Assembly (NCBI RefSeq): GCF_030499515.1
Contig: NZ_JASTWJ010000001.1
Location: 8,722,001 to 8,786,000 of the forward strand
Length of the DNA stretch: 64,000 nt
Source of the DNA: Streptomyces sp. DT2A-34
Lineage (GTDB): Bacteria; Actinomycetota; Actinomycetes; Streptomycetales; Streptomycetaceae
Direction: 5' to 3'
This document shows positions 8,275 through 19,000 of the stretch, piece after piece. The stretch's first letter is position 1, and each line of letters opens with the position of its first letter. Position numbers and translations under genes: made by a program. The notes under the pieces are model-generated. The model did no database searches. It was not told where the DNA came from and saw only the letters and a program-made list of their open reading frames with translations.

Positions 8275-11200
8275 TCAGCCGATCTCGTCGGCCCGCTGGG
8301 GAGCCGCCCCCCAGGAGTCGGCGCCCTGCCTCAGCAGGTCGGCGATGCCGCGGCCGCTCTTCGCCTCGTCACCTTCCTCCTCCGGGCCGTCCTCGTCCTC
8401 CTCGTCCTCATCCTCGTCATCAGGCACGTCCGCGGTGCTGAGCAGCATCCCGGCGTACCCGGTGACCGGCGGCGGCAGCTCCTCGGCGGCCGCGGCCTGG
8501 GAGCGGTCGGGCCGCCAGGTGGCCAGGCCCGGGCCGGTGACCGGCTCGGCGGAGGCGTCGACCGAGGAAACGGAGGGCTGCGGGAAGCCGAGCCCGGCGG
8601 CGAAGACCGCGCCGTCCTCGTCGCTCCACCCAGGCTCCTCCGCCACGGTGGCAGCGCCGCCCTCGTCCGGGCTCTCCGCCCCGTCCCCGCCGACTCCGGC
8701 CTCGGACACCGCGCCGTCCTCGTCGCTCCACCCGTCGTCGTCGCTGAGGACGTACTTGGGCTGGAGCTCTTCCTCCTCCTCGTCCTCCGCACGGCGCCCC
8801 CCGAGCGCCCACAGCATCGCGGGGTCGCCGGCCCCCCACGCGCTGGTGTCCTCCGCGGCCTCCGCGCTGGGGACCACGGCGACACGGCCTTCGTCGAGCT
8901 CTTCGGCCGCCGAGGAATCCGCGCCGGAGAGAGTCGCCCCGCCGGCCGGGGCCCCCTTCGTCTCGCCCGGCAGGTCCCCGACCTCGGGATCGGCCCAGCC
9001 GTTCTCCGTGTTCAGCAGCAGACCCGAAGAGTCGGAGCGCTCGTCACCGCCCCTCGGAGCGGCGCCACCGGGCATCCCGTACGGCGGCATCATGCCGCCT
9101 TCCCGCGCGGCTGCTCCCTCGGCCGCAGCCGCCTCGCCGAGAGCGGCCTCCTCGGCGGCAGCCGCCGAGCCCTCGGCAGGCACCGACAGCCCGCCGACGC
9201 CCACCCGGGACGCGGTCGGCAAGGCCCCCGGACGCACTGGGGTCACCTCGCCCGCACCGCTTCCCCGGGGCGCCGGCGGGACCGGCTGGACCGACCCCGA
9301 CTGCGGGACGGGCAGCGGAAACGGAGCGGGAACGGGCACTGCGTCGTCGTCGCGGTGGTCCCGGGCCTCGGGCGGCGCGGGGACATCGGCACCCGTCACA
9401 CCCGGAAGCGTCACACCGCCCCCGACGCCGGCGCCGGGGGGCACCGCCGCACCGCTGTCCTGATGCACCAGTCCAGGCCCACCTGCGGAAGCCCCTGCGG
9501 CCGCCGCGACCTCGCCCTCCCCGGGCACCTCACCATGAGCATCCGACCACGGTTCGACACCGCGCGACACGAGCCCGGAGGCATCGGACCGCTGCTCGTC
9601 CTTGGGGGCCCCACCGGCTCCGGGCGCCATAGGCATGAACGGCATCCCGCCAGCGGCACCAGCACCAGCACCGGCACCGGCACCGGCATGGCTTCCCTCC
9701 GGGACTGAGCTGGGGGCCGGGGCCTCGCCCAACGACACCCCACCAGCACCGGCACCGACGCCGGGAATCCTGACTGCGCTGGCGGTGCCGTGGTCGAGCG
9801 CCTCGGACGGCATACGAGAGACAGGGCCACTCGGCGCGGAACCCGTAGGCAGGGAAACGTGCGGCGCGGATCCCGTAGGCAGCGATCCGTTCGGCACGGA
9901 GCCGCTCGGCACGGACCGCTGGGGCACGGATCCGTTCGGCAACGCCCCACTGGGCAACGGCATCACCGAACCCGGGACCTGCCCGATCGCCCCATCAGCA
10001 CCTGTGCCGGACGTCACCAGCCCAGGCCCACCCGCAACCGCCCCCGTCGGCGGCGAGACTTCACCTGTGGCCGGCGGTTCAGTGGCCTGTCCGGACCACG
10101 GTTCGACGTTGCGCGACACGAGCCCGGACGCATCGGACTGTTGCTCGTCCCTCGGCGCTCCGCCGGCTCCGGGCGCCATAGGCATGAACGGCATCCCGCC
10201 ACCGGCCCCGCTTCCCTCCGGGGTCGCGCTGAAGGTCGGAGCCTCGCCCAACGACACCCCACCGGCACCAGCACCAGTGCTGGGCAGTCTGAGACCGCCT
10301 GCGCCACCTTGGTTCAGCAGATCAGACGGCATACGGGATGCAGAGCCGCCGGGCACGGAGCCGGTCGGCAACGACACGTTCGGCACGGATCCGTTCGGTG
10401 CGGACCGTTGTGGCACTGATCCGTTCGGCAGCGATCCGCTGGGCAGCGGTGTCACCAGCCCGGCTCCGCCCGCGGCAGTGCCCGACGTCGGTGAGATCTC
10501 ACTTGCGCCCGGCGGCTCAGCGCCCTGACCCGACCACGGTTCGACATTGCGCGACACGAGTCCGGAGGCATCGGACTGTTGCTCGTCCTTCGGTGCTCCG
10601 CCGGCTCCGGGTGCCATCGGCATGAACGGTGTCCCCGCACCGCCGACAGGCGTCTTCGACGACGGCAGACCCGAGCCCGAGCCTGAACCCGAACCTGAGC
10701 CGGGGTTGCCCAGCAACGAGACCCCGCCGGCGCCGGTGCCTGTGCCAGTGTTGGGAAGTCTGAGACCGCCGGCGCCACCTTGGTCGAGCAGGTCGGACGG
10801 CATGCGGGAAACAGGGGCGTTCGGTGCAGACCTGTTCGGCACGGAGCTGTTCGGCAACGAGACGTTGGGCACGGAGCTGTTGGGCAGGGTTGTGTTGGGT
10901 ACGGACCGTTGTGGCACTGATCCGTTCGGCAGCGATCCGCTGGGCAGCGGTGTCACCAGCCCGGCTCCGCCCGCGGCGGCGCCCGACGTCGGTGAGATCT
11001 CACTTGCGCCCGGCGGCTCAGCGCCCTGACCCGACCACGGTTCGACATTGCGCGACACGAGTCCGGAGGCATCGGACTGTTGCTCGTCCTTCGGTGCTCC
11101 GCCGGCTCCGGGTGCCATCGGCATGAACGGTGTCCCCGCACCGCCGACAGGCGTCTTCGACGACGGCAGACCCGAGCCCGAGCCTGAACCCGAACCTGAG

Positions 11201-14200
11201 CCGGGGTTGCCCAGCAACGAGACCCCGCCGGCGCCGGTGCCTGTGCCAGTGTTGGGAAGTCTGAGACCGCCGGCGCCACCTTGGTCGAGCAGGTCGGACG
11301 GCATGCGGGAAACAGGGGCGTTCGGTGCAGACCTGTTCGGCACGGAGCTGTTCGGCAACGAGACGTTGGGCACGGAGCTGTTGGGCAGGGTTGTGTTGGG
11401 TGCGGACCGTTGTGGCACTGATCCGTTCGGCAGCGATCCGCTGGGCAGCGGTGTCACCAGCCCGGCTCCGCCCGCGGCAGTGCCCGACGTCGGTGAGATC
11501 TCACTTGCGCCCGGCGGCTCAGCGCCCTGACCCGACCACGGTTCGACATTGCGCGACACGAGTCCGGAGGCATCGGACTGTTGCTCGTCCTTCGGTGCTC
11601 CGCCGGCTCCGGGTGCCATCGGCATGAACGGTGTCCCCGCACCGCCGACAGGCGTCTTCGACGACGGCAGACCCGAGCCCGAGCCTGAACCCGAACCTGA
11701 GCCGGGGTTGCCCAGCAACGAGACCCCGCCGGCGCCGGTGCCTGTGCCAGTGTTGGGAAGTCTGAGACCGCCGGCGCCACCTTGGTCGAGCAGGTCGGAC
11801 GGCATGCGGGAAACAGGGGCGTTCGGTGCAGACCTGTTCGGCACGGAGCTGTTCGGCAACGAGACGTTGGGCACGGAGCTGTTGGGCAGGGTTGTGTTGG
11901 GTGCGGACCGTTGTGGCACTGATCCGTTCGGCAGCGATCCGCTGGGCAGCGGTGTCACCAGCCCGGCTCCGCCCGCGGCGGCGCCCGACGTCGGTGAGAT
12001 CTCACTTGCGCCCGGCGGCTCAGCGCCCTGACCCGACCACGGTTCGACATTGCGCGACACGAGTCCGGAGGCATCGGACTGTTGCTCGTCCTTCGGTGCT
12101 CCGCCGGCTCCGGGTGCCATCGGCATGAACGGTGTCCCCGCACCGCCGACAGGCGTCTTCGACGACGGCAGACCCGAGCCCGAGCCTGAACCCGAACCTG
12201 AGCCGGGGTTGCCCAGCAACGAGACCCCGCCGGCGCCGGTGCCTGTGCCAGTGTTGGGAAGTCTGAGACCGCCGGCGCCACCTTGGTCGAGCAGGTCGGA
12301 CGGCATGCGGGAAACAGGGGCGTTCGGTGCAGACCTGTTCGGCACGGAGCTGTTCGGCAACGAGACGTTGGGCACGGAGCTGTTGGGCAGGGTTGTGTTG
12401 GGTGCGGACCGTTGTGGCACTGATCCGTTCGGCAGCGATCCGCTGGGCAGCGGTGTCACCAGCCCGGCTCCGCCCGCGGCAGTGCCCGACGTCGGTGAGA
12501 TCTCACTTGCGCCCGGCGGCTCAGCGCCCTGACCCGACCACGGTTCGACATTGCGCGACACGAGTCCGGAGGCATCGGACTGTTGCTCGTCCTTCGGTGC
12601 TCCGCCGGCTCCGGGTGCCATCGGCATGAACGGTGTCCCCGCACCGCCGACAGGCGCCTTCGACGACGGCACACCCGAGCCCGAGCCTGAACCCGAACCT
12701 GAGCCGGGGTTGCCCAGCAACGAGACCCCGCCGGCGCCGGTGCCGGCACCGGCGCCAGGCAACTTCAGACCACCGGCGCCACCCTGACCCAGCAAATTGG
12801 ACGGCACACGAGACACAGGAGCACTCGGAACAGACCCCTTCGGCAACGACCCCGTCGGCGCAGACCCGTTCGGCAACGTCGTCCTGCTCGTAGGCGGATT
12901 CGACGAGAGGGAGACGGGGTTGATGCCCGTGCGGCCGCCACCGGCGCCGGTCGGCAAGGTCACGCCACCTGCGCCGACCGTTGACGTGTTGGGCGGCGTG
13001 GCCCCGTTGCCCCTGCTGTTCAACAGGTCCGACGGCATCGGCGTCGGAGAGCTGAGTTCGGGCGCCGCACTCCCACCCGCAGCGCTCTTGCGCTGGTTCG
13101 CCGAGTTGGTCCGCAACGGCAGCACAGGGCTGACGGGACCCGTCGTCGGCGAGGTACCGCCGCCACCGGCGGAAGGGTTGGAGGCGAGAGAAACGGGGTT
13201 GATGGTGCTCGTGTCGGGCGGCGTGCTCCCGTTGCCGCCGCTGTTCAGGAAAGTCGACGGCATCCGCGACGGAGTACCGACGGTCGGCGACGCAGTGGTG
13301 CTCGGGCTCTTGGTGCTGGGCGCCGTCGGCAACGTGCTGGTGGGCACGGAACCCGGGTTGAGGGCCGCGTGCATCGCGGGGTTCAGTTTCCCGGGGTTCA
13401 GCTGTGTGGGGGACAGTGGGGATGACCGTGTGGTCGACGGCGTCGTCGACGGTAGTGGTGAGTTCACCGGCGCCGAAGCCAACTTCGTCGGCTTGATCGG
13501 CGTGTTGCTCGGCAACGTCATCCGCGTAGGGGTCGGCACGGGCGCGTTCGTCGGGGAATTCACCCGTGAATTCGCAGGGCCGTTCACCGGTGCTGAAGTG
13601 AACTTGGTCGGCGTGACCGGCGTGTTGGTCGGCAAGGTCATCCGGGTAGGAGTCGTCACCGGCAGGTTCACCGGCGCATTCACGGGCAGGTTTCCCCGCA
13701 GAGTCGGCGGACTCACCGGTGAGTTCACCGGCGAATTGACCGGATTTCTCACCGGCGTTGTCACGGGCGGCGTATTCGGCAGCGTGGTGCGCGGCGTCGT
13801 ATTCGGCAGCGTGATGCGTGGCGTCGTTGGCGGATTCATCTGGGGCCCGGGCCCAAGGGTGCGGGGCGGCGTGGTGACGCCAGGGATGGCGGTCCTGGGC
13901 TGCGGCAGTTTGGACGGATCCGGCGGCGTGAGATTCGGGCTGGTACCGCTGAGCGGAGACGTGATGTTCGTCGTGGAGACCTGATTCAGGGTGCGCGTCT
14001 CGGCGGAGTACTGCCCGGCCAGCGTGTGCAGCACCTTGCGCATGTCGTCCGTCATCATCTTGACGATCTCCGGGCTCTTGCTGACCGGTATGAGCCCGTT
14101 CTTCATCGGCTTGATGCCGATGATCTGCGCCTGTTGCGCATACCACTGGTCGATCGTGACGATGTTCGCCTGGGCCACCGCGAGATTGTTACCGGCATCG

Positions 14201-14637
14201 ACGAGAGTCTGCGCCACCGATGCGCCCATACTCCCCCCGGAGAGCGCATTGGCACTGGAGGCCACCTGCTTGGAGAAGGTCTCCATCATGGTCATGAAGG
14301 AATCCGCCGCAGTGCCCTGCCACGGCGAGTCCGTGTTGCCGGCCAGCGCTTTGGCCTGCGCGACGAGGTTCTCCGACACCATCTGCAGGACTTCTTGCAC
14401 GAACTGGAACGTGTTACCGGCGTCGTAGAGGCTCTGCGGGGTGGCCACGCTGTGCGCCCGGTCCTGCTCCTGCCCGGACGCCAGGTTCGAAGCGCCGACG
14501 ATGACAGCCTCGATCTGCTTCCAGTCCCAGGTGTCGTAGTCGTTCGGTGACCCCATGACAGAGTTGTTGCCGAAGATCCCGGACGTGTCGTCCGACTGCG
14601 TGGTGTTGCCGCTGTTGTAGTCCTTCTTCGATGCCAT
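8275..14637 (-). CDS. Giant EspB/PPE-like ESX substrate with 167-residue repeats and acidic tail
   Basis: The protein has 2120 residues. Residues 1-215 are helical with SPWQGTAADSF (W-x-G turn), resembling the EspB/PPE helical domain. Residues 220-480 are rich in Pro/Val/Thr/Asn (NSPVNSPVSPP type). Most of the rest is low complexity with near-identical 167-residue units containing MPFMPMAPGAGGAPKDEQ or TPFMPMAPGAGGAPKDEQ and LVSRNVEPWSGQG. The C-terminal ~150 residues are acidic with two GWSDEDG motifs and a D/E run near 2085. There is no signal peptide, consistent with ESX export. It starts after a strong terminator-like hairpin (14682-14713), so it may have its own promoter or depend on read-through. 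It probably forms a secreted or surface structure; the role is inferred from context. Confidence 0.8.
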   Translation of the reverse strand: MASKKDYNSGNTTQSDDTSGIFGNNSVMGSPNDYDTWDWKQIEAVIVGASNLASGQEQDRAHSVATPQSLYDAGNTFQFVQEVLQMVSENLVAQAKALAGNTDSPWQGTAADSFMTMMETFSKQVASSANALSGGSMGASVAQTLVDAGNNLAVAQANIVTIDQWYAQQAQIIGIKPMKNGLIPVSKSPEIVKMMTDDMRKVLHTLAGQYSAETRTLNQVSTTNITSPLSGTSPNLTPPDPSKLPQPRTAIPGVTTPPRTLGPGPQMNPPTTPRITLPNTTPRTTLPNTPPVTTPVRNPVNSPVNSPVSPPTLRGNLPVNAPVNLPVTTPTRMTLPTNTPVTPTKFTSAPVNGPANSRVNSPTNAPVPTPTRMTLPSNTPIKPTKLASAPVNSPLPSTTPSTTRSSPLSPTQLNPGKLNPAMHAALNPGSVPTSTLPTAPSTKSPSTTASPTVGTPSRMPSTFLNSGGNGSTPPDTSTINPVSLASNPSAGGGGTSPTTGPVSPVLPLRTNSANQRKSAAGGSAAPELSSPTPMPSDLLNSRGNGATPPNTSTVGAGGVTLPTGAGGGRTGINPVSLSSNPPTSRTTLPNGSAPTGSLPKGSVPSAPVSRVPSNLLGQGGAGGLKLPGAGAGTGAGGVSLLGNPGSGSGSGSGSGVPSSKAPVGGAGTPFMPMAPGAGGAPKDEQQSDASGLVSRNVEPWSGQGAEPPGASEISPTSGTAAGGAGLVTPLPSGSLPNGSVPQRSAPNTTLPNSSVPNVSLPNSSVPNRSAPNAPVSRMPSDLLDQGGAGGLRLPNTGTGTGAGGVSLLGNPGSGSGSGSGSGLPSSKTPVGGAGTPFMPMAPGAGGAPKDEQQSDASGLVSRNVEPWSGQGAEPPGASEISPTSGAAAGGAGLVTPLPSGSLPNGSVPQRSAPNTTLPNSSVPNVSLPNSSVPNRSAPNAPVSRMPSDLLDQGGAGGLRLPNTGTGTGAGGVSLLGNPGSGSGSGSGSGLPSSKTPVGGAGTPFMPMAPGAGGAPKDEQQSDASGLVSRNVEPWSGQGAEPPGASEISPTSGTAAGGAGLVTPLPSGSLPNGSVPQRSAPNTTLPNSSVPNVSLPNSSVPNRSAPNAPVSRMPSDLLDQGGAGGLRLPNTGTGTGAGGVSLLGNPGSGSGSGSGSGLPSSKTPVGGAGTPFMPMAPGAGGAPKDEQQSDASGLVSRNVEPWSGQGAEPPGASEISPTSGAAAGGAGLVTPLPSGSLPNGSVPQRSVPNTTLPNSSVPNVSLPNSSVPNRSAPNAPVSRMPSDLLDQGGAGGLRLPNTGTGTGAGGVSLLGNPGSGSGSGSGSGLPSSKTPVGGAGTPFMPMAPGAGGAPKDEQQSDASGLVSRNVEPWSGQGAEPPGASEISPTSGTAAGGAGLVTPLPSGSLPNGSVPQRSAPNGSVPNVSLPTGSVPGGSASRMPSDLLNQGGAGGLRLPSTGAGAGGVSLGEAPTFSATPEGSGAGGGMPFMPMAPGAGGAPRDEQQSDASGLVSRNVEPWSGQATEPPATGEVSPPTGAVAGGPGLVTSGTGADGAIGQVPGSVMPLPSGALPNGSVPQRSVPSGSVPNGSLPTGSAPHVSLPTGSAPSGPVSRMPSEALDHGTASAVRIPGVGAGAGGVSLGEAPAPSSVPEGSHAGAGAGAGAGAAGGMPFMPMAPGAGGAPKDEQRSDASGLVSRGVEPWSDAHGEVPGEGEVAAAAGASAGGPGLVHQDSGAAVPPGAGVGGGVTLPGVTGADVPAPPEARDHRDDDAVPVPAPFPLPVPQSGSVQPVPPAPRGSGAGEVTPVRPGALPTASRVGVGGLSVPAEGSAAAAEEAALGEAAAAEGAAAREGGMMPPYGMPGGAAPRGGDERSDSSGLLLNTENGWADPEVGDLPGETKGAPAGGATLSGADSSAAEELDEGRVAVVPSAEAAEDTSAWGAGDPAMLWALGGRRAEDEEEEELQPKYVLSDDDGWSDEDGAVSEAGVGGDGAESPDEGGAATVAEEPGWSDEDGAVFAAGLGFPQPSVSSVDASAEPVTGPGLATWRPDRSQAAAAEELPPPVTGYAGMLLSTADVPDDEDEDEEDEDGPEEEGDEAKSGRGIADLLRQGADSWGAAPQRADEIG
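10400..12760 (-). repeat. 501-bp tandem repeats (about 4.5 units) with 1002-bp higher-order pattern
   Basis: The same block recurs every 501 bp (167 codons): the segment beginning tcgacattgcgcgacac is seen near 10541, 11042, 11543, 12044 and 12545. Neighbouring units alternate at one site (gcagtgcc near 10475, 11478 and 12481 against gcggcgcc near 10977 and 11980), so the array looks like a duplicated dimer. Less conserved copies extend on both sides. Confidence 0.9.
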
Positions 14638-14681
14638 GACGTCGACGCTCTCGTTCGTGCCTGCACGGGCAAACGCCTAAA

Positions 14682-14713
14682 GCGGCGTCAGGTCCAGGAA
14701 CACCTGACGCCGC
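14682..14713 (-). terminator. Strong hairpin between WXG operon and EspB-like gene
   Basis: A perfect 12-bp stem (gcggcgtcaggt and acctgacgccgc) closes an 8-base loop. On the minus strand it lies just after the stop of the 177-residue gene (14739) and is followed by TTTAG. It fits an intrinsic terminator or an mRNA-stabilising stem for the small ESX operon. Confidence 0.7.
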
Positions 14714-14738
14714 CACAGGCAGCTGTATAGCTTTGGTC

Positions 14739-15272
14739 TCATCCGCCGGTACCGAGCTTGCTGAAATCGCTCTGAGCGGACTGCATCGCCTTGTTCAGAT
14801 CCTCGGCCGTCATCTTGGCCTCTTCTTCGGTGGTCTTGTACTTCGCACTCAGCTGGTGCATGCCGGTGCTGATGTCTGCCAGACCCTGACCGAGATCGTG
14901 GAGAATCTTGAGGTATGTGTTCTGGAGCCCCGTGTCGCCGTTGGCGCCACAGGAGACCTGCCGGAGCATATAGGCGTCGTAGAAGGATCCGGGATTGACC
15001 CGCTGGAGCTCCATGAGCTTCTGGTACGCCTGCTTCACCGGCTCCGCGAGCTTGTCCATGTTGCCGGCGAAGAGTTCCATGGACGGTGTGTCGACCGAGG
15101 TCCTGCGCCCGTTGCCCGAACCACCCGGAACCGGCGGCGGCGTGGGGTCGTGCGGCTCAGGTCCGGACCGTGTGTGCGGCGCGTGGAACGTCGTCGGATC
15201 CCACTCCTTGGGAGGAGGGGGCGGCGGCTTCTTCTCCCTGGGTTCCCAGTTCAGAGAATCTGTATCCGGCAT
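14739..15272 (-). CDS. ESX-associated helical protein, unknown
   Basis: The protein has 177 residues. The first ~60 are proline-rich and charged (KKPPPPPPKEWDP), followed by a helical domain (about 65-170) ending in EDLNKAMQSAQSDFSKLG. Its start codon overlaps the stop of the upstream WXG100 gene by one base (TGATG), which implies translational coupling. It is the third gene of a tight three-gene ESX unit, so it may be a co-secreted partner or chaperone. I do not recognise the family. Confidence 0.8.
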   Translation of the reverse strand: MPDTDSLNWEPREKKPPPPPPKEWDPTTFHAPHTRSGPEPHDPTPPPVPGGSGNGRRTSVDTPSMELFAGNMDKLAEPVKQAYQKLMELQRVNPGSFYDAYMLRQVSCGANGDTGLQNTYLKILHDLGQGLADISTGMHQLSAKYKTTEEEAKMTAEDLNKAMQSAQSDFSKLGTGG

Positions 15273-15562
15273 CAGCGGTTCCAGATGTTGACGCCGGACC
15301 TCTCACCGTCGGCGTATTGGCCGATGATCTGGGTCAGCGAGTTCTGGGCGTTGGCGGCCTGCACGGTCATGTCGTTGGCGGCCGTGGCCCAGACGCTCCG
15401 CTGGCTGTCGAACAGGTCGCGCGCGCCGCTCTCCCACTCGGTGATGGCCTGCATCGTGCCGCTCTGCAGTTCCTCCAGGAAGTCGTTGATCTGCTTGGAA
15501 ATCCGGCTCATTTCCGTGACCGCGGACTCGAGGCCGTCAAACTGAAGACTGTAATCTGCCAT
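15272..15562 (-). CDS. WXG100 family protein (EsxA/EsxB-like)
   Basis: The protein has 96 residues, the usual WXG100 length. Two helices flank the turn ITEWESGARDLF. It is the second gene of the small ESX operon, 54 bases after the other WXG100 gene, with which it may form the secreted heterodimer. WXG100 proteins are ESX substrates that dock on EccC. The usual C-terminal YxxxD/E export signal is not obvious; QIIGQYADGE near the end contains a YADGE stretch that could serve. Confidence 0.9.
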   Translation of the reverse strand: MADYSLQFDGLESAVTEMSRISKQINDFLEELQSGTMQAITEWESGARDLFDSQRSVWATAANDMTVQAANAQNSLTQIIGQYADGERSGVNIWNR

Positions 15563-15616
15563 GTTCTTCTCCTGTCTGTGAAAGCTGTCTGTGAAGGCTG
15601 ACCGAAGGCTGACTTA

Positions 15617-15952
15617 CTAGAACCCGGGGAGCGAAGGGGTGGTGATCCCGGCGGCGGCCTGCTGGGCCTTCTGGATGGTCTCCTCGTTCGTCTGCGTCAG
15701 GATGCTGGTGTTCTGGCTCAGGGCGTTCTCCATGCCGTTGAGCACCGTGATCACCTTGTTGAAGTCGCCGAGCCAGTTCTGCAGCGCCCGGTCGAATGCC
15801 ATGAACGCCTGGCCGGTCCACACGGACTGAATGTTGCCGACCGTCGTGGACATCGCCTTGTACTGGCCGTCGAAGTTGGCGACGCCGTTCGAGAAGACGT
15901 TGATGGCCTTCTGAAGTCCAGCAAGATCGACCTGTGTCATATTGCCCGCCAT
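15617..15952 (-). CDS. WXG100 family protein (EsxB-like)
   Basis: The protein has 111 residues with a central VWTGQAFMAF turn (W-x-G) between two amphipathic helices, typical of ESAT-6/CFP-10 proteins. It is the first gene of the three-gene ESX unit. A small hairpin (ggttcc, loop ctct, ggaacc at 15976-15991) lies in its 134-base 5' region. It probably pairs with the next WXG100 protein. A C-terminal extension of about 15 residues (AAGITTPSLPGF) goes beyond the standard fold. Confidence 0.9.
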   Translation of the reverse strand: MAGNMTQVDLAGLQKAINVFSNGVANFDGQYKAMSTTVGNIQSVWTGQAFMAFDRALQNWLGDFNKVITVLNGMENALSQNTSILTQTNEETIQKAQQAAAGITTPSLPGF

Positions 15953-16086
15953 CGAGCCCTCCAGTTCTTGGTGCGGGTTCCCTCTGGAACCGCCTGGTCA
16001 TACCTTCTCCAATGCCAGGGGCCAAAGGAACCGCATTCGCCGTCCCTTGCCCCGTCCACCAGCGATAGTTGCCCCGACGACTCCCG

Positions 16087-19000
16087 TCAGGCCCCCGCGC
16101 CCGCCTCTGCCAGGGCCGGACTGCCCTCCTCAGGGGGCACCTGACCTGCGCCTGCGCCTGAGTCGGCGGAGTCGGTGTCGGCGGCGTTCGCCCGGGCGGA
16201 CGGCCGGATCGCGGGGGAGTCGGCCGCGGCCAGACGCTCCGCGAACCGGTGCGCCCCGTACGCGCCCGCCGGGGGCGGAGACTCGGTGAAATGCTCGGCG
16301 AGCGAATTGCGCACAGGGGCGTCGACCGTGAATCCACGTACCGTCAGATAGCGCCACGAGAGCTCGGCCAGCTCCGCTCCCGAGTAGTCGGAGAACGGCA
16401 GGTACTCGGCGAAGCAGGCGGCCAGTTCGGAGCCCGGGCGCGCGTTCAGGACCTCGGCCACCAGCGCCTCCTCGCCGCACAGCACCAGCGCCACCTCACC
16501 GTTGGCGTCCGCGGCGGCGCGCAGCGCGCTCATGACGACGCCGCGCTCCGACTCCGGGCGGGCCTGGAAGGCCTGGTCGAGTTCGAGCAGCAGCAGGCCG
16601 CCCGCGGCCTCGTCGAAGACGGCGGCTGCGAACGTCTCGGCCTGCTCCCGCCAGCCCGCCGGGAACGCGGAGAGGGCCTGCCGGTGCACCGCGCCGGTCT
16701 CCAGCAGCCCGTACTCGGCGAGGCACCGCGCGTACAGCCCGGCCACGGCACCGCGGCCGCTGCCCTCCTTGCCCGCGAACACGAGGTTCATCAGCCCCGC
16801 GACCGGCTGACGCTGCCGGCGCAGCTCCGTGAGTCCGGCGAGCCGTTCGAGGAGCGAGGTGCGGACCGTCTCCAGCCCGACCAGGTTCGCGATGCGCCGG
16901 CTGCTGCGCGGTTCCTGCGGCTGCCGGTTGTCCCCGGGGCCGGATGCGGCGGGCTCAGCCCCGGGCGGCTTCTCCACGTCGTCCGCCGTCAGACGCGTGA
17001 ACTCCGAGTCGGCGGTGGGGGGATGAGTGGCCAGCCGGGATGCCTGACGGTTGATCATCGACTCGAACAGCTGGCGGGCCACCCGGCCGTTGCCGAAGGT
17101 CGGCCCCTTCGGGATCCGCTCGAAGTAGGTGGTGAGGCCCTCCATCGCGGAATCGGTGAGCTCGTAGTAGTGCTTGGCGCACAGTCCCCGGACGATCGTC
17201 ACCAGCTCGTCCACCGAGTAGTTGGGGAACTCGACGGTGCGGGAGAAACGTGACGCCATACCGGGGTTGGAGGACAGGAACTGGTCCATCTGCTCGGAGT
17301 AGCCCGCGACGATGACCACGATCTCGTCGCGGTGGTCCTCCATCATCTTCATGAGGGCGTCGACGGCTTCCTGACCGAAGTCCGGGCCGCTGCCCTTGGC
17401 CTGGCTGGTCAGCGTGTAGGCCTCGTCGATGAAGAGCACACCGCCGATCGCCTTGGTGACGACCTCCGTGGTCTTGATGGCCGTGGCGCCGATGTACTGC
17501 GCGACGAGGTCGGCGCGCGCGACCTCCACGATGTGGCCCTTGCTGAGGATGCCCAGTTCGGCGAGGACCGCGCCGTAGAGCCGGGCCACGGTGGTCTTGC
17601 CGGTGCCCGGTGGGCCGGCGAACACCAGGTGCCGGCTCATCGGAGGCATGGGCAGTCCCATCTCCTCCCGGCGCTGGGCCATCTTGTTGAGGTTGATGAG
17701 GCTGGTGACCTCGTGCTTGACGCTCTCCAGCCCGACCAGCGCGTCGAGTTCGGCGAGCGGTCCGGTGCCGGTGTGCTGCGCGGTCTCCGACGCCTCGGAC
17801 CGCTCCGCGCCGCCGTCCTCCTGCCGCTGCCGCCCCTTCGACGCGGCACGCCCGGACTTGTCCTGCCGGTCGCCGCCGGTCAGGTTGCCGGCCGAGAACT
17901 GCGGGTTGTCCCGGAGCTGGTGCACCTGCAGGCCGCCGTTGTCCCGCACTTCGCAGTCACGGACGCTGACCGGCTCCTCGGTGTTGGTGCGTACGCCGTC
18001 CCCGGCGTTGTCGAAGATCACGCAGTTGCTGACCTCGGCCCGCGCGGTCGCCTGGATGTTGACGCCGTGCCCGCGGGCGCTGTGCACCCGGCACCCGATC
18101 GCGGTGACCGATCCGCCGCCGGTCACCCGGATCGCGTCGGTCCCGGAGCCGGCGATCTCGCTGTCCCGCACGGTGAGCGCCGCGTCCTTCCCGACGAGGA
18201 CCTCGCAGCCCTGGAGCCGGGCGGACACCACCTCCGCCTCGGAGCCGTCGGTCAGCGAGAACCCACAGCCGCCGGCGGTGCGCAGGCGCAGCTCCTGGAA
18301 CCTGCCGGTGCCCTTCTCGGCCAGCTCCACCGCGTTCGCCCGGTCGGTGGCGATGTCGCTGTCCCGCACCATGACCTTGGCGCCGCCCGCGACCCGCAGC
18401 CCGATGCCGGCGCCCTCCGCCACCGTCAGCTGTTCCGCCTCGACGGCGGAGCCCTCGGTGACGAGCACGGCCGCCTGGGCCGCCTCGCGTACGGACAGTT
18501 GCTTGAGGGCGACCGTGCTGCCGCCCTCCACGCTCACGCCCACCGACGCCCGCGTGATCTCGCAGTTCTCCACCCGGGGCCGCGACTTCGCCGTGATCCG
18601 GACGGCGGTTCCGCCCGGGGCGGAGACAGCGCACTTCTTGAGCAGCGGGGCCGAACCGCCGGCGATGTGCACCGACTCCGCGCCGGCACCGGAGAACCGG
18701 CAGCCGGTGAGGGTGATCCGGCCCTTGCCGGTGAGGTACGCGTCCACGCTCGCGCTCTCGGTCACGGTGACGCCCGACACGGTCGCCGCGCCGTTCTGCT
18801 CGACGACCAGCGCCGGCTTGCCGCTCGCGGTGATCGCCGTGTCCTTGACCTTCGCGTGCCCGTTGCCGTTGACGCAGATGCCGTTGCCGCCCGGCCGGTC
18901 GATGACGCTCTCCCGGACCGCCAGCCGCCCGCCTTCGGCGACCACGATCGCGGACGAGCCGGTCTCCTGCATGACGGTCTTCTCGACGGTGTTGCCACCG

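Noticed and set aside
10400..12760. Repeat arrays as CRISPR
   Set aside because: Units are 501 bp, coding and contiguous with no spacers; the 249-bp and octamer arrays also lack spacer structure.
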